A stretch of DNA of 64,000 nucleotides from Amycolatopsis alba DSM 44262 (lineage in GTDB: Bacteria; Actinomycetota; Actinomycetes; Mycobacteriales; Pseudonocardiaceae). The number at the start of each line of letters is the position of its first letter. Position 1 is the first letter of the stretch. The notes under the pieces are model-generated. The model did no database searches. It was given only the letters and a program-made list of their open reading frames with translations, and was not told the DNA's origin. Shown here piece by piece: positions 1-8,364 of this stretch. The translations under genes were made by a program, and so were the position numbers. The DNA is taken from contig NZ_KB913032.1 of the NCBI RefSeq assembly GCF_000384215.1, positions 9,447,605 to 9,511,604 on the forward strand. Direction: 5' to 3'.

Positions 1-3
1 ATC

Positions 4-705
4 ATGCCGGGACTGTCCGACGCCAAACGGGCGCAAGTCGTCGCCCGGCAGAAGAAGGCGCCGGATCTCGTCGTGTCCGTGGCGCTGAAGGACTGGATCT
101 GCGCCGACTGCGGCGGTACCGGTGACTTGTTCTTCCTGGAGAACGAGAAGCCGCACTGCCTCGACTGCGCCGACCTCGGACACCTGGTCTTCCTGCCTTC
201 GGGCGACACCGCGCTGACCCGGCGCGCGAAGAAGGCGAGCCGGCTTTCCGCCGTCGTCACCCGGTTCAACCGGTCACGGAAACGCAGTGAGCGGCAAGGA
301 CTCCTGGTCGAGGACGCGGCGTTGCGCAGCGCCGAGGACCAATGCCTCGCCGACGAAGACGTCCGGGAACGGCGCCGCGGCCGTGATCGCGAGCGGCGCG
401 CGCAGGAAGACGTCGAGTTCACCGGCCGGTTCTTCACCGCGATCACCGAGATGTTCCCCGGCTGCCCGCCGGAGCGAGCGCGCGCCATCGCCGAACACGC
501 GGGCCTGCGCGGCAGCGGCCGGGTGGGCCGGTCCGCCGCCGGACGGGAACTGGCCGAACGGGCGGTGTTCCTCGCCGTCGTCGCCTCGATCCGGCACCTC
601 GACACCGACTACGACGACCTCCTCATGGCGGGTGTGGAGCGGCAGGCCGCCCGCGACAGGATCCATCCCGCCATCGAAGCCGTGCTCGATCGCTGGCGTT
701 CCTGA
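4..705 (+). CDS. DUF2293 domain-containing protein
   Basis: A 233-residue soluble protein of unknown function. The N-terminal part (about 30-65) has a small zinc-ribbon-like region with CADC and CLDC pairs, followed by a very Arg-rich charged stretch (about 75-130) and a C-terminal helical part (about 140-225) that matches my memory of the DUF2293 family, including an AERAVFLAVVASIRH helix and TDYDDLL. No signal peptide or membrane segment is visible. The ATG lies only three bases into the window, so upstream control cannot be seen. The cysteine pairs and basic region would suit a nucleic-acid-associated role, but that is inference only. Confidence 0.8.
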   Translation: MPGLSDAKRAQVVARQKKAPDLVVSVALKDWICADCGGTGDLFFLENEKPHCLDCADLGHLVFLPSGDTALTRRAKKASRLSAVVTRFNRSRKRSERQGLLVEDAALRSAEDQCLADEDVRERRRGRDRERRAQEDVEFTGRFFTAITEMFPGCPPERARAIAEHAGLRGSGRVGRSAAGRELAERAVFLAVVASIRHLDTDYDDLLMAGVERQAARDRIHPAIEAVLDRWRS

Positions 706-744
706 GCGCTGTCACGTTCCAGGCGCGGACCTCGTCCGGGAAGC

Positions 745-1101
745 ATGAACTCCGCCTACCTCACCGTGGCCATCGTGACGATCGTGATCAACGCAGGGAT
801 CGCCGCCGCCGACTTCGCGCGGGTGCCGTTCGTGCTCAAGAACTCCGCCGAAGTCGACGTGCCCCCGTCCTGGATTCCGCCGCTGGCGTCCTTGAAGGCG
901 GCCGGTGCGGGCGGGCTGCTGCTCGGTCTGCTCGGGATGCCGTTCGTCGGGACCGCGGCGGCCGCCGGGCTCGTGCTGTTCTACATCGGCGCCGTCATCA
1001 CCCACGTGCGCGCCCGCGTCCTCTACAACATCGCCTTCCCCGGCGGCTTTCTCGCGCTGGCCGTGGCGACCTTCGTCCTCGATCTCGCTCAGGCCAGGTA
1101 G
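745..1101 (+). CDS. DoxX-like membrane protein
   Basis: A 118-residue protein with four predicted membrane helices (about residues 4-24, 47-66, 70-89 and 95-114), the layout of the DoxX_2/DoxX-like family. Members are small inner-membrane proteins whose biochemical role is poorly defined; some are linked to redox homeostasis. The Pro-rich start of helix two (PPSWIPPLASLKAAGA) and the late HVRAR motif before the last helix fit the family. It follows the DUF2293 gene by 39 bases and faces the convergent kinase gene, overlapping its end by about 13 bases. Confidence 0.75.
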   Translation: MNSAYLTVAIVTIVINAGIAAADFARVPFVLKNSAEVDVPPSWIPPLASLKAAGAGGLLLGLLGMPFVGTAAAAGLVLFYIGAVITHVRARVLYNIAFPGGFLALAVATFVLDLAQAR

Positions 1102-1751
1102 GGAGCGAAGTGCTCGGCGACGACGTCCGCGACCGCGTCGGCGTCGCGTGTGCCGTCGATCTCCAGCACCCGGATGCCGAGCCCTATCGCGGTACGGACG
1201 GCGTCCTCGGCGACAAGCCGGTCTCGCTCGATCCGGTTGCGCTGCGCCCGCTCGGGGTCGCTGACCCGCTGTACGACCGCGGCGGCGCGGGGCAGGACGC
1301 GGAGCTGATGCTCGCGGAAGTCGTCGGTGGGCACCATGACGATCATCCGCCGCGGCGAATCCAGCAGCGGCGTGACGAGTTCCGGGCGCAGTCCCCAGCC
1401 TTCGGCAAGGATCGGGCGCCCGGAGACCAGCGCGCGCAGATCGTCCAGTGCCCACTCGAACCGTGCCGGGAACCCGGCGATCGTGTCGGCCGCCATCCGG
1501 TCGGGCGTGGTGTCCACCCAGACGGTGTCCGGGTCGGGATCCGCGGCGGGCAACCCGTTGCCGACGCGGTGGGCCACTCGACGGTCCTGATGGGCGCGCG
1601 CGTCGTGGAAGTCGTAGTGGTAGACGGTGATGCCATGGCGGTGCGCCAGCAGCCGGGAGACGGTGGACTTTCCCGCCCACTGGCCGCCGCAGATCCACAG
1701 CGCCTGCTTGAGCGTGCCGAACGGATCGGCGATTTCACCGTCAGTGGTCAT
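1089..1751 (-). CDS. P-loop ATP-binding protein (AAA/kinase-like)
   Basis: A 220-residue cytosolic P-loop protein. A Walker A motif, GGQWAGKST, sits at about residues 20-28, followed by RLLAHRHG and a YHYDFHDARAH stretch typical of small nucleoside/shikimate kinase-like proteins that act on unknown substrates. The reading frame stays open upstream, but I place the start at 1751 because GGAGG lies six bases upstream of that ATG and the preceding translation is only a shadow of the propeller gene. The start overlaps the end of the propeller gene by 11 bases, so the two are translationally coupled. The substrate is not recognisable. Confidence 0.75.
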   Translation of the reverse strand: MTTDGEIADPFGTLKQALWICGGQWAGKSTVSRLLAHRHGITVYHYDFHDARAHQDRRVAHRVGNGLPAADPDPDTVWVDTTPDRMAADTIAGFPARFEWALDDLRALVSGRPILAEGWGLRPELVTPLLDSPRRMIVMVPTDDFREHQLRVLPRAAAVVQRVSDPERAQRNRIERDRLVAEDAVRTAIGLGIRVLEIDGTRDADAVADVVAEHFAPYLA

Positions 1752-2739
1752 CGAGGCCTCCATTCCCGACAGCGAGCAACGAACCCTTTGTGAGCAGGAC
1801 CAGCCCCGACCGCGCTTGACCGCGAAGGTCCCTGATGCGCCGGGTGATCCGGACGCGCTCGCGCACCGCGCCGTCCTGGTCGATCCGGAACAGCAGCCCG
1901 CCCTCGTCGGCGATCGCGAACCCGCCGTCGACCGACACGACCGAGGACACGAATCGCCGGTCGTGATCGATCCTCCACCGCACCGTTCCGTCCGACGCGT
2001 CGACCACCGTGCAGCCACCCCGCCGCTCGGCCAGCCACACCAGGCCACCGCACCGTTCCACGGCACGGGGAAGCAGGTCGTGCTCGGCACGGGCCAGCGT
2101 CAGGGCTTTCCTCTCGGACGGGCAGAGACGGACGACCGAGCGATCGCCGCACCGCACGAGGAAGCCGCCCGCGCCGTCCGGGACGAACGCGGGCCCGGTG
2201 TCGGGCCCGAGGAGCGGACCCGGCAAGAACCACGTGATCAGCTCCCGTCCGTCGCGCCGGTCGATCAAGCGCACGGAGTCGCCACCCGGTTCGCCGAGCA
2301 GGAACCCGGCCGCGGTGGCGGCCGGAAGTGCCGTGCTGCCGCGATCCTTCGCCTGCCAAAGCAGGCCGCCGGTATGAAGGTCCACCGCGGACAAAGGCGT
2401 GTAACCGCGCCAGCCGCCCACGAGTACGACGTCTTCGTTCGCCGCGATATGGCCCGCGAAGGAGCCCGGCTCACCCTGCCAGACGTCTTCCCCGGTTTCG
2501 ACGTCCAGGCAGAGCAGCCTGCTGACGTTCTGAGGGATCACCAGGCAGTACCGGCCTTCGACCACGACGTCTCGTGGCCACGTCCCGACCCCGACGTCCC
2601 AACGCACTGAACCATCGGCGGGTTCGAGACCGGCCAGTCTCGTGCTCCGCTCGTGCACGACCACGTGGCGCGCGGTGACCGCCAGCGCGGACGGCGAACC
2701 GGCTTGATGCAGCGGCCGTTCCCAGCGGACGTCGAACAC
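1741..2739 (-). CDS. PQQ-like beta-propeller repeat protein
   Basis: A 332-residue protein made of repeated blades with W-containing motifs such as GSVRWDVGVG, GEDVWQGE, GGLLWQAK and GTVRWRI, the pattern of PQQ/quinoprotein-like beta-propellers (outer-strand Gly-x-x-x-Trp). There is no signal peptide, so it is probably cytosolic, and the sequence gives no sign that it binds PQQ. It is the first gene of a two-gene unit with the downstream P-loop protein, which suggests a scaffold or sensor for that kinase-like partner; this is inferred from coupling alone. Confidence 0.75.
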   Translation of the reverse strand: MFDVRWERPLHQAGSPSALAVTARHVVVHERSTRLAGLEPADGSVRWDVGVGTWPRDVVVEGRYCLVIPQNVSRLLCLDVETGEDVWQGEPGSFAGHIAANEDVVLVGGWRGYTPLSAVDLHTGGLLWQAKDRGSTALPAATAAGFLLGEPGGDSVRLIDRRDGRELITWFLPGPLLGPDTGPAFVPDGAGGFLVRCGDRSVVRLCPSERKALTLARAEHDLLPRAVERCGGLVWLAERRGGCTVVDASDGTVRWRIDHDRRFVSSVVSVDGGFAIADEGGLLFRIDQDGAVRERVRITRRIRDLRGQARSGLVLLTKGSLLAVGNGGLDDH

Positions 2740-2789
2740 GGGACCAGTTCAGCAGTTCGACCGGCCGCCGCACAACCGAGTTCGCCGAG

Positions 2790-2831
2790 GCCTGCTTCGG
2801 CGGACGACGTCGGCCGTCCGCCGAAGCAGGC
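2790..2831 (-). terminator. Hairpin terminator after nrdJ
   Basis: A perfect 17-base stem (2790-2806 with 2815-2831, 8-base loop) begins seven bases beyond the nrdJ stop codon. There is no U-run on the minus strand, so it is a stem-only terminator of the kind common in actinobacteria. Confidence 0.75.
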
Positions 2832-2838
2832 TGTCGAT

Positions 2839-5800
2839 TCAGCTGCAGCCGGAGGTGGCGCCGCATCCTTCGCAGGCGTAGCACGAACCGGCGGGCCGCA
2901 TCTTGGTGCCGCAGGTCATGCAGAGCGGCGCGTCGGAGGCGGTGCCGAGGTTCAGTTCCACCAGTTCCGCCGTCGAATGCGCCACCTTGGCGGGGGCCGC
3001 GGCGGAAGAGTCCACTGTGGACCGAAGCGCGTCGATGTCGACGTTCTCCGGTTCCGCGGCGGGAGTGGCGCCGTAGGTCGCCTCGACCTGCGCCGAGCGC
3101 TCGTCGGCGGTGAAGATGCCGAGCTGTGAACGCTTCTCGTACGGCAGGTAGTCCAGCGCCAGCCTGCGGAACAGGTAGTCCATGACGCTGGTGGCGATCC
3201 GGATGTCCGGGTCGTCGGTCATGCCGGCGGGCTCGAAGCGCAGGTTGGAGAACTTCGAAACGTAGAACTCCAACGGGATCCCGTGCTGCAGGCCGACCGA
3301 GATCGACATCGAGAACGCGTCCATCACGCCCGAGAGGGTCGAACCCTGCTTGCCGAGCTTCACGAAGATCTCGCCGAGCCCGTCGTCCGGGTAGGAACCG
3401 GCGTGCAGGTAGCCCTCGGCTCCGCCGACGGTGAACGACACCGTCTGGCTCGGGCGCTTCTTCGGCAGGCGCTTGCGGACCGGCCGGTACTCGACGACCT
3501 TTTCGGCCTCGGGCTCGGCCTTCTCCTTCTTGCCGGTGGACAGCGGCTGGCCGACCTTGCAGTTGTCGCGGTAGATCGCGAGCGCCTTGAGGCCGTACTT
3601 CCAGCCCTGGAAGTAGATCTCCTCGACCTCTTCGACGGTCGCCGACTCCGGCATGTTGACCGTCTTCGAGATCGCGCCGGACAGGAACGGCTGCACCGCG
3701 GCCATCATCCGGACGTGCCCCATCGGCGCGATGGACCGCTCCCCCACCGCGCAGTCGAACACCTCGTAGTGCTCCTGGCGCAGGCCGGGGGCGTCGACGA
3801 CATGGCCGTGCTGGGCGATGTACTCGACGATCGCTTCGACCTGCTCGGCCTGGTAGCCGAGTGCGGTCAGGGCGCGCGGGATGGTCTGGTTGACGATCTG
3901 CATCGAACCGCCGCCGACCAGCTTCTTGAACTTGACCAGCGAGAAGTCCGGCTCGATGCCGGTCGTGTCGCAGTCCATCATGAAGCCGATGGTGCCGGTG
4001 GGAGCGAGCACCGAGGCCTGCGCGTTGCGCCAGCCACTGGTCTCGCCCAGTTCGATGCCACGCTTCCATTCCTGGGTCGCGACGGCACGAACCGCGGCGT
4101 CGTTCGAGTGGTAGGTCCGCACCAGGTCGTTGGCGGCGGCGTGCTTGCGCATGACCCGCTGGTGCGCCTCGGCGTTGCGGGCGTAGCCCTCGTACGGCCC
4201 GACGACCGCGGCGAGCTCGGCCGAGCGCCGGTACGAAACGCCTGTCATCAGTGACGTGATCGCGGCGGCGAGCGCGCGGCCGCCGTCGGAGTCGTAGGCG
4301 TGCCCGAGCGCCATCAGCAGCGCGCCGAGGTTCGCGTACCCGATGCCCAGCTGACGGAACTTACGGGTGGTGTCCCCGATCGCCTCGGTCGGGAAGTCGG
4401 CGAAGCAGATCGAGATGTCCATCGCGGTGATGACCAGCTCGACGGCCTTCGCGAACAGCGGCGCGTCGAAACCGCCGTCTTCGGTGGCGAACTTGAGCAG
4501 GTTCAGCGAAGCGAGGTTGCAGCTGGAGTTGTCCAGGTGCATGTACTCGGAACACGGGTTGGACGCGGTGATCCGGCCCGATTCGGGGCAGGTGTGCCAG
4601 TCGTTGATCGTGTCGTCGTACTGCAGGCCGGGGTCCGCGCACTCCCACGCGGCCTGCGCGATGGTGCGGAACAGCTTCTTGGCGTCGACCCGGTCGAGGA
4701 CCTCACCGGTCATCCGGGCACGCAGGCCGAAGTCGCCCTCGCTCTCGACAGCCCGCATGAACTCGTCGGAGACGCGGACCGAGTTGTTCGCGTTCTGGTA
4801 CTGGACGGAGGTGATGTCCGAACCGGAGAGATCCATGTCGAACCCGGCGTCGCGGAGGACCTTGATCTTCTCCTCTTCGCGGGCCTTGGTCCGCACGAAC
4901 TCCTCGACGTCCGGGTGGTCGACGTCGAGGACGACCATCTTCGCCGCGCGCCGGGTGGCACCGCCGGACTTGATGGTGCCCGCGGAGGCGTCGGCGCCGC
5001 GCATGAAGGACACCGGGCCGGACGCGGTGCCACCGGAGGACAGCAGCTCACGCGAGGAACGGATGCGGGAGAGGTTCAGGCCTGCCCCGGAGCCGCCCTT
5101 GAAGATCAGGCCCTCCTCGCGGTACCAGTTGAGGATCGACTCCATGGTGTCGTCGACCGCGAGGATGAAACAGTTGTGCACCCGGAGGTTGCCGGACAGG
5201 TACTCGCCGGACTCCGTCTGGATGTCGAAGACCGGCATCTCGCCGCGGCTTTCGATATCGGCGATCTGCAGCCGCTTCGTCTCCAGAGCGGGACGCCCCG
5301 GCTTCTCGAACGACGCCTCGAGCTTCGCGGCCTTGACCGGGTCGAGGAAACCGATGGCGTCGGCGAAGATCCGGCGATCTCCCGCGTTCTGGATCCGGAT
5401 TCCCCACAGGTCGTGCCGGTTGTCCCGCTTCTCCGTCTCGCGGGCGACCCGCGCGAAGATACCGAACCTGGACAGAAGGTGCTGGAGCCCGCGAATGAGG
5501 TCTTCGCTGATCATGTCGAGCCCGACCAGCGTCGAACTCTCACGTTCGGACACGTAGCCTTCGGCCTGGAAGACGCTGCGGAGATAGGCGGCCACGACAG
5601 GCAGCGGCGCGGTGTTCAGATCCTCGGGGACCGTCATGTCGACGCCGCGAGCACGCAGACCCCACTCGCTCACGAAGGATTCCAGTTCGGTCCCGTAAAG
5701 ACGGGTGCGACGGCAGTCCAGTGCCGGGTCCTGCGTTTCGACTTTCCGCTCGTGCCGGTGGACTTCGGGAAAGACCCGGTCGAGAGCGCGCTGCACCCAC

Positions 5801-6726
5801 GCGAGTTCGGCGTCGGTGACCGTCATGGCCTCGATCGTCAGCGAGCGGTTCGTCCCCTCGTACTGGCCGACGAAGCCATCCGATTGCAGCCAGCCCGCGA
5901 GCGCGGCTTCGGCCACGTCCCGCTCGTTGATCTCCGTCTCGCCGAAGGCATCGCGTCGGTGCCATTCGAGAGTGTCCCCGACCAGGAGTTCCCCGGCGGG
6001 CACGAAGGAACCGCCACTCCCGGTCGAACGCCAGACGAGGTGATCGGCCGTCACGTCGAGGCGGTGACCGGACTTCGTCGTGAGGCGGAGAACCTCTTTG
6101 ACCCCGTTCGCCTTCGTGGCGATCACCTTGGTGAGACCGTGCGCGTCGTAGACCTTCGCGCCCACCGCGTTCAGCTCGACGATGCGCCCGATGGGGACCG
6201 CACCGGCGGGAGTGTTGACCAAGGCGTCGTACGGCTGGCAGGCCGAGACCTGCTGTTTTGATGTCGTGCCGACGTTGAACCACACCGGGGAGTTGAAGCT
6301 GAACACCTGGTGCAGCAGCATCCAGGTCAGCTCGTGCTCGAAGACCTCGGCGTCGGCTGGATTCGCGAAGTAGCCGTGTTCACGGCCAGCGTTGACGTAG
6401 GAGTGGACGACGCGGTCGATCAGCTGCTTGAGGCTCTGCTCGCGCTGAGGCGAGCCGACGGCGCCGCGGAAGTACTTGCTGGTGACGATGTTCGTCGCGT
6501 TGACCGACCAGAAGTCGGGGAACTCGACCCCGCGTTGCTCGAAGTTGACCGTGCCGTCGCGCCAGTTCGTCATCACGACGTCCCGGTGCTCCCAGGTGAC
6601 CTGGTCGTACGGGTGGACGCCTTCGGTGGTGAAGACGCGCCGCACGGTGAGCCCACCGGCCTGCTGCTTCTTCTTCCCACTCGTCCGCGCTGTGGCCGGG
6701 TTGCCTGTTCCCACGGTCTCGGTCAT
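2839..6726 (-). CDS. nrdJ: Coenzyme B12-dependent ribonucleotide reductase precursor (intein-containing)
   Basis: Class II ribonucleotide reductase, which makes deoxyribonucleotides using adenosylcobalamin instead of an oxygen-dependent radical. The 1295-residue precursor is a 939-residue host protein interrupted by a 356-residue intein. Host landmarks are SPVWFNVG, the GGSGAGLNLS loop, the NPCSE active-site motif (precursor Cys725) and Cys736, eleven residues later, as in the thermotogal enzyme (Cys322/Cys333 there). The C-terminal tail has the CMTCG ... CYACEGCG cysteine cluster used for re-reduction or zinc. The start at 6726 is chosen because upstream codons are a shadow of nrdR. It follows nrdR by 34 bases, so the two form an NrdR-repressed operon. 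The host enzyme is inactive until the intein splices out. Confidence 0.96.
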   Translation of the reverse strand: MTETVGTGNPATARTSGKKKQQAGGLTVRRVFTTEGVHPYDQVTWEHRDVVMTNWRDGTVNFEQRGVEFPDFWSVNATNIVTSKYFRGAVGSPQREQSLKQLIDRVVHSYVNAGREHGYFANPADAEVFEHELTWMLLHQVFSFNSPVWFNVGTTSKQQVSACQPYDALVNTPAGAVPIGRIVELNAVGAKVYDAHGLTKVIATKANGVKEVLRLTTKSGHRLDVTADHLVWRSTGSGGSFVPAGELLVGDTLEWHRRDAFGETEINERDVAEAALAGWLQSDGFVGQYEGTNRSLTIEAMTVTDAELAWVQRALDRVFPEVHRHERKVETQDPALDCRRTRLYGTELESFVSEWGLRARGVDMTVPEDLNTAPLPVVAAYLRSVFQAEGYVSERESSTLVGLDMISEDLIRGLQHLLSRFGIFARVARETEKRDNRHDLWGIRIQNAGDRRIFADAIGFLDPVKAAKLEASFEKPGRPALETKRLQIADIESRGEMPVFDIQTESGEYLSGNLRVHNCFILAVDDTMESILNWYREEGLIFKGGSGAGLNLSRIRSSRELLSSGGTASGPVSFMRGADASAGTIKSGGATRRAAKMVVLDVDHPDVEEFVRTKAREEEKIKVLRDAGFDMDLSGSDITSVQYQNANNSVRVSDEFMRAVESEGDFGLRARMTGEVLDRVDAKKLFRTIAQAAWECADPGLQYDDTINDWHTCPESGRITASNPCSEYMHLDNSSCNLASLNLLKFATEDGGFDAPLFAKAVELVITAMDISICFADFPTEAIGDTTRKFRQLGIGYANLGALLMALGHAYDSDGGRALAAAITSLMTGVSYRRSAELAAVVGPYEGYARNAEAHQRVMRKHAAANDLVRTYHSNDAAVRAVATQEWKRGIELGETSGWRNAQASVLAPTGTIGFMMDCDTTGIEPDFSLVKFKKLVGGGSMQIVNQTIPRALTALGYQAEQVEAIVEYIAQHGHVVDAPGLRQEHYEVFDCAVGERSIAPMGHVRMMAAVQPFLSGAISKTVNMPESATVEEVEEIYFQGWKYGLKALAIYRDNCKVGQPLSTGKKEKAEPEAEKVVEYRPVRKRLPKKRPSQTVSFTVGGAEGYLHAGSYPDDGLGEIFVKLGKQGSTLSGVMDAFSMSISVGLQHGIPLEFYVSKFSNLRFEPAGMTDDPDIRIATSVMDYLFRRLALDYLPYEKRSQLGIFTADERSAQVEATYGATPAAEPENVDIDALRSTVDSSAAAPAKVAHSTAELVELNLGTASDAPLCMTCGTKMRPAGSCYACEGCGATSGCS
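5173..6240 (-). other. Intein with LAGLIDADG-type homing endonuclease inside NrdJ
   Basis: In-frame 356-residue intein, precursor residues 163-518. It starts with Cys (CQPYDALV), has a block B TADHLVW, two dodecapeptide-like endonuclease helices (AGWLQSDGFV near intein residue 115 and YLRSVFQAEGYV near 219), a block F VFDIQTESGEYLSGN and ends in VHN, with Cys as the first extein residue. All splicing residues expected of a class 1 intein are present (Cys1, block B His, penultimate His, terminal Asn, +1 Cys). Each dodecapeptide helix keeps an acidic residue (Asp or Glu), so the endonuclease may be active. Insertion is exactly before the host Cys corresponding to the N-terminal redox cysteine. 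Confidence 0.93.
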
Positions 6727-6760
6727 GGGTCTTTCCCTCACTCCCACGCGGGAAGCGGCA

Positions 6761-7249
6761 TCAGCCGTCTTTCGCGTCTCGATCGCTCTCGTCCGGTGCG
6801 GCAGCCATGGCCTCACGGAGGTCCGAGATCTCCTTCTCGAAGTCCTCGACCGAGGAGAAGGAGCGGTAGACACTGGCGAACCGGAGATAGGCGACGCCGT
6901 CGAGTTCGCGCAGGGGACCCAGGATCGCCAGGCCGACCTCGTGACTCGGGATCTCCGCCAGCCCCGCCGACCGGATCGACTCCTCGACCCGCTGCGCGAG
7001 CTGCTGCAGCGCGTCGTCGTCGACCGGCCTGCCCTGGCAGGCGCGGCGCACCCCCCGGACCACCTTGTCCCGGCTGAACTGCTCGGTGACCCCGGACCGT
7101 TTGACGACGGCGAGCACCATCGTCTCCGAAGTGGTGAAGCGCCGGCCGCAAGCGGCGCACGAGCGCCTCCGCCGGATCGCCTGACCTTCATCCACCTCTC
7201 GGGAGTCGACGACCCGAGAGTCCGCATGCCGGCAGAACGGGCACCTCAT
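6761..7249 (-). CDS. nrdR: Transcriptional repressor NrdR
   Basis: A 162-residue NrdR, the ATP/dATP-sensing repressor of ribonucleotide reductase genes. It begins with the zinc ribbon MRCPFC ... [11 protein letters not shown] and then the ATP-cone domain ([20 protein letters not shown] onward, residues about 48-140). I place the start at 7249, the first Met of the zinc finger; the extra upstream codons are intergenic. It is the first gene of the nrdR-nrdJ operon, and its own promoter region carries NrdR-box-like sequences, so autoregulation is expected. Confidence 0.96.
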   Translation of the reverse strand: MRCPFCRHADSRVVDSREVDEGQAIRRRRSCAACGRRFTTSETMVLAVVKRSGVTEQFSRDKVVRGVRRACQGRPVDDDALQQLAQRVEESIRSAGLAEIPSHEVGLAILGPLRELDGVAYLRFASVYRSFSSVEDFEKEISDLREAMAAAPDESDRDAKDG

Positions 7250-7333
7250 CCGCCGATCACCTTCCCCTCCGCGCCGGCCGGTCCCGAATGGACGCCCGCC
7301 CCCGTCGCCACGCAACGACGGGAAAGATCGACA

Positions 7334-7386
7334 TGTGGATCGATCTGTGGACATCCGGTGGGTGAACACCGGCCAGCTGTGGACAA
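7334..7386 (+). promoter_or_regulatory. DnaA-box-like cluster upstream of nrdR
   Basis: TGTGGACAA at 7378-7386 is the exact complement of the actinobacterial DnaA box TTGTCCACA. Two same-orientation variants, TGTGGACAT (7346-7354) and TGTGGATCG (7334-7342), lie next to it, between the NrdR boxes and the nrdR start. Together with the NrdR boxes they account for the roughly 300-base gap between nrdR and the LysM gene; nothing else is visible there. Confidence 0.45.
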
Positions 7387-7404
7387 CTGGTACCGAGTCT
7401 ACCC

Positions 7405-7446
7405 CAAGCTATGGACCAACTACAGCCATGTAACTACTACATATAG
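7405..7446 (-). promoter_or_regulatory. Tandem NrdR-box-like operator of nrdR-nrdJ
   Basis: CTACATATAG at 7437-7446 matches the core CTATATATAG of the NrdR box in nine of ten positions. A weaker partner, CAAGCTATGG, lies at 7405-7414, exactly 32 bases away (about three helical turns), the kind of spacing described for NrdR box pairs. Both lie upstream of nrdR. Confidence 0.6.
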
Positions 7447-7550
7447 CGGTGGAGAGTAGATCGCAGGTAAGACGCACGCAAGCGCGACAGCCGGGTCGAT
7501 CAGACACGAAAGGGGAGGTCACCCACGACGGGTGAGAGCGAGCTTCAGGA

Positions 7551-8045
7551 TCACCTCCCACCCTCCGCGACCCCTGCCGCGACCGGGACCGTGAGCGGCA
7601 GTCCGGGCACGACAACGGCGCCTTCCAGGGAATTGAGTTCCTTGATCTTGTCGATGACCGCGCCGGTGTCACTGCCTGGCGCGAATCGTGCGGCGAGATC
7701 CGCGAGCGTCTCCCCCGCGGAAACGGACACCGTCGTGGTCCGTTCGGGCACCGCCGCACCCGGAACACCGGCCAGGAACAGACCCAATCCGGTGATGACT
7801 CCGGCGATGAGCAAGGCCATCCCGACGAGCGACGGCCACCGGAGCGGGAGCCGCCGGGGCGCCGGACACGCCGGAGCGGGAGTGGCCACGCCGGGGCGGC
7901 GGCCCGCCACGACCCGCGCCCTCGTCGGCGGATGCAAGGGTTCGGCGCGCCTGCCCCGCATCACTCGCACGGGCCTGGTGAGCCCTGCCGGAACGGGCCC
8001 TGGGGAACTGGGCCGCACCAGTCCTCGATCAGCCAGAATCGACAT
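7551..8045 (-). CDS. LysM domain membrane protein (Rv2719c-like)
   Basis: A 164-residue protein with a long basic, Pro-rich cytoplasmic N-terminus (1-68), one membrane helix (about 71-93) and an extracytoplasmic LysM domain (about 104-153, starting TVSVSAGETLADLAARF) that should bind peptidoglycan. Divergence from lexA and neighbourhood with nrdR match the mycobacterial Rv2719c locus, whose product is a DNA-damage-induced cell-wall/division factor. A LexA box lies about 60 bases upstream of its start, so SOS induction and a role in delaying division are likely. No catalytic hydrolase domain is visible. Confidence 0.85.
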   Translation of the reverse strand: MSILADRGLVRPSSPGPVPAGLTRPVRVMRGRRAEPLHPPTRARVVAGRRPGVATPAPACPAPRRLPLRWPSLVGMALLIAGVITGLGLFLAGVPGAAVPERTTTVSVSAGETLADLAARFAPGSDTGAVIDKIKELNSLEGAVVVPGLPLTVPVAAGVAEGGR

Positions 8046-8105
8046 CGGGAACCTCCTCGCAACTCCTGCTGCACTCGGCGCCGGGCCGGGACCCGGCGGT
8101 CAAGA

Positions 8106-8121
8106 TCGAACACGCGTTCTA
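8106..8121. promoter_or_regulatory. LexA (SOS) box 1, LysM-gene side
   Basis: TCGAACACGCGTTCTA matches the actinobacterial SOS consensus TCGAAC-N4-GTTCGA with one mismatched position in the last half-site. It is the box nearer the LysM gene. Confidence 0.8.
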
Positions 8122-8185
8122 TCGAACGCCCGTGCGAATGTGTACCACCTTCCACCGACAAAAATCGAGCGACACGGCGTGTCCA

Positions 8186-8201
8186 TCGAACAGATGTTTG
8201 A
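8186..8201. promoter_or_regulatory. LexA (SOS) box 2, lexA side
   Basis: TCGAACAGATGTTTGA differs from TCGAAC-N4-GTTCGA at one position. It lies about 165 bases upstream of lexA and is probably the autoregulatory box. Confidence 0.8.
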
Positions 8202-8364
8202 AATCGTCGCCCCGGCGGGCTAACGTCGTTGACCAGGGCGTCTGCTGCGCGGACGCCGCCGGTGCCGTGGGCGGGAAGATCGTCCGCCACCGGCGAAGAC
8301 ACGCGAAGTCGGTCCGGGGAACCGGACGCACTGGGAGGCGACGCAGAGATGAAGGAGCGAGACG

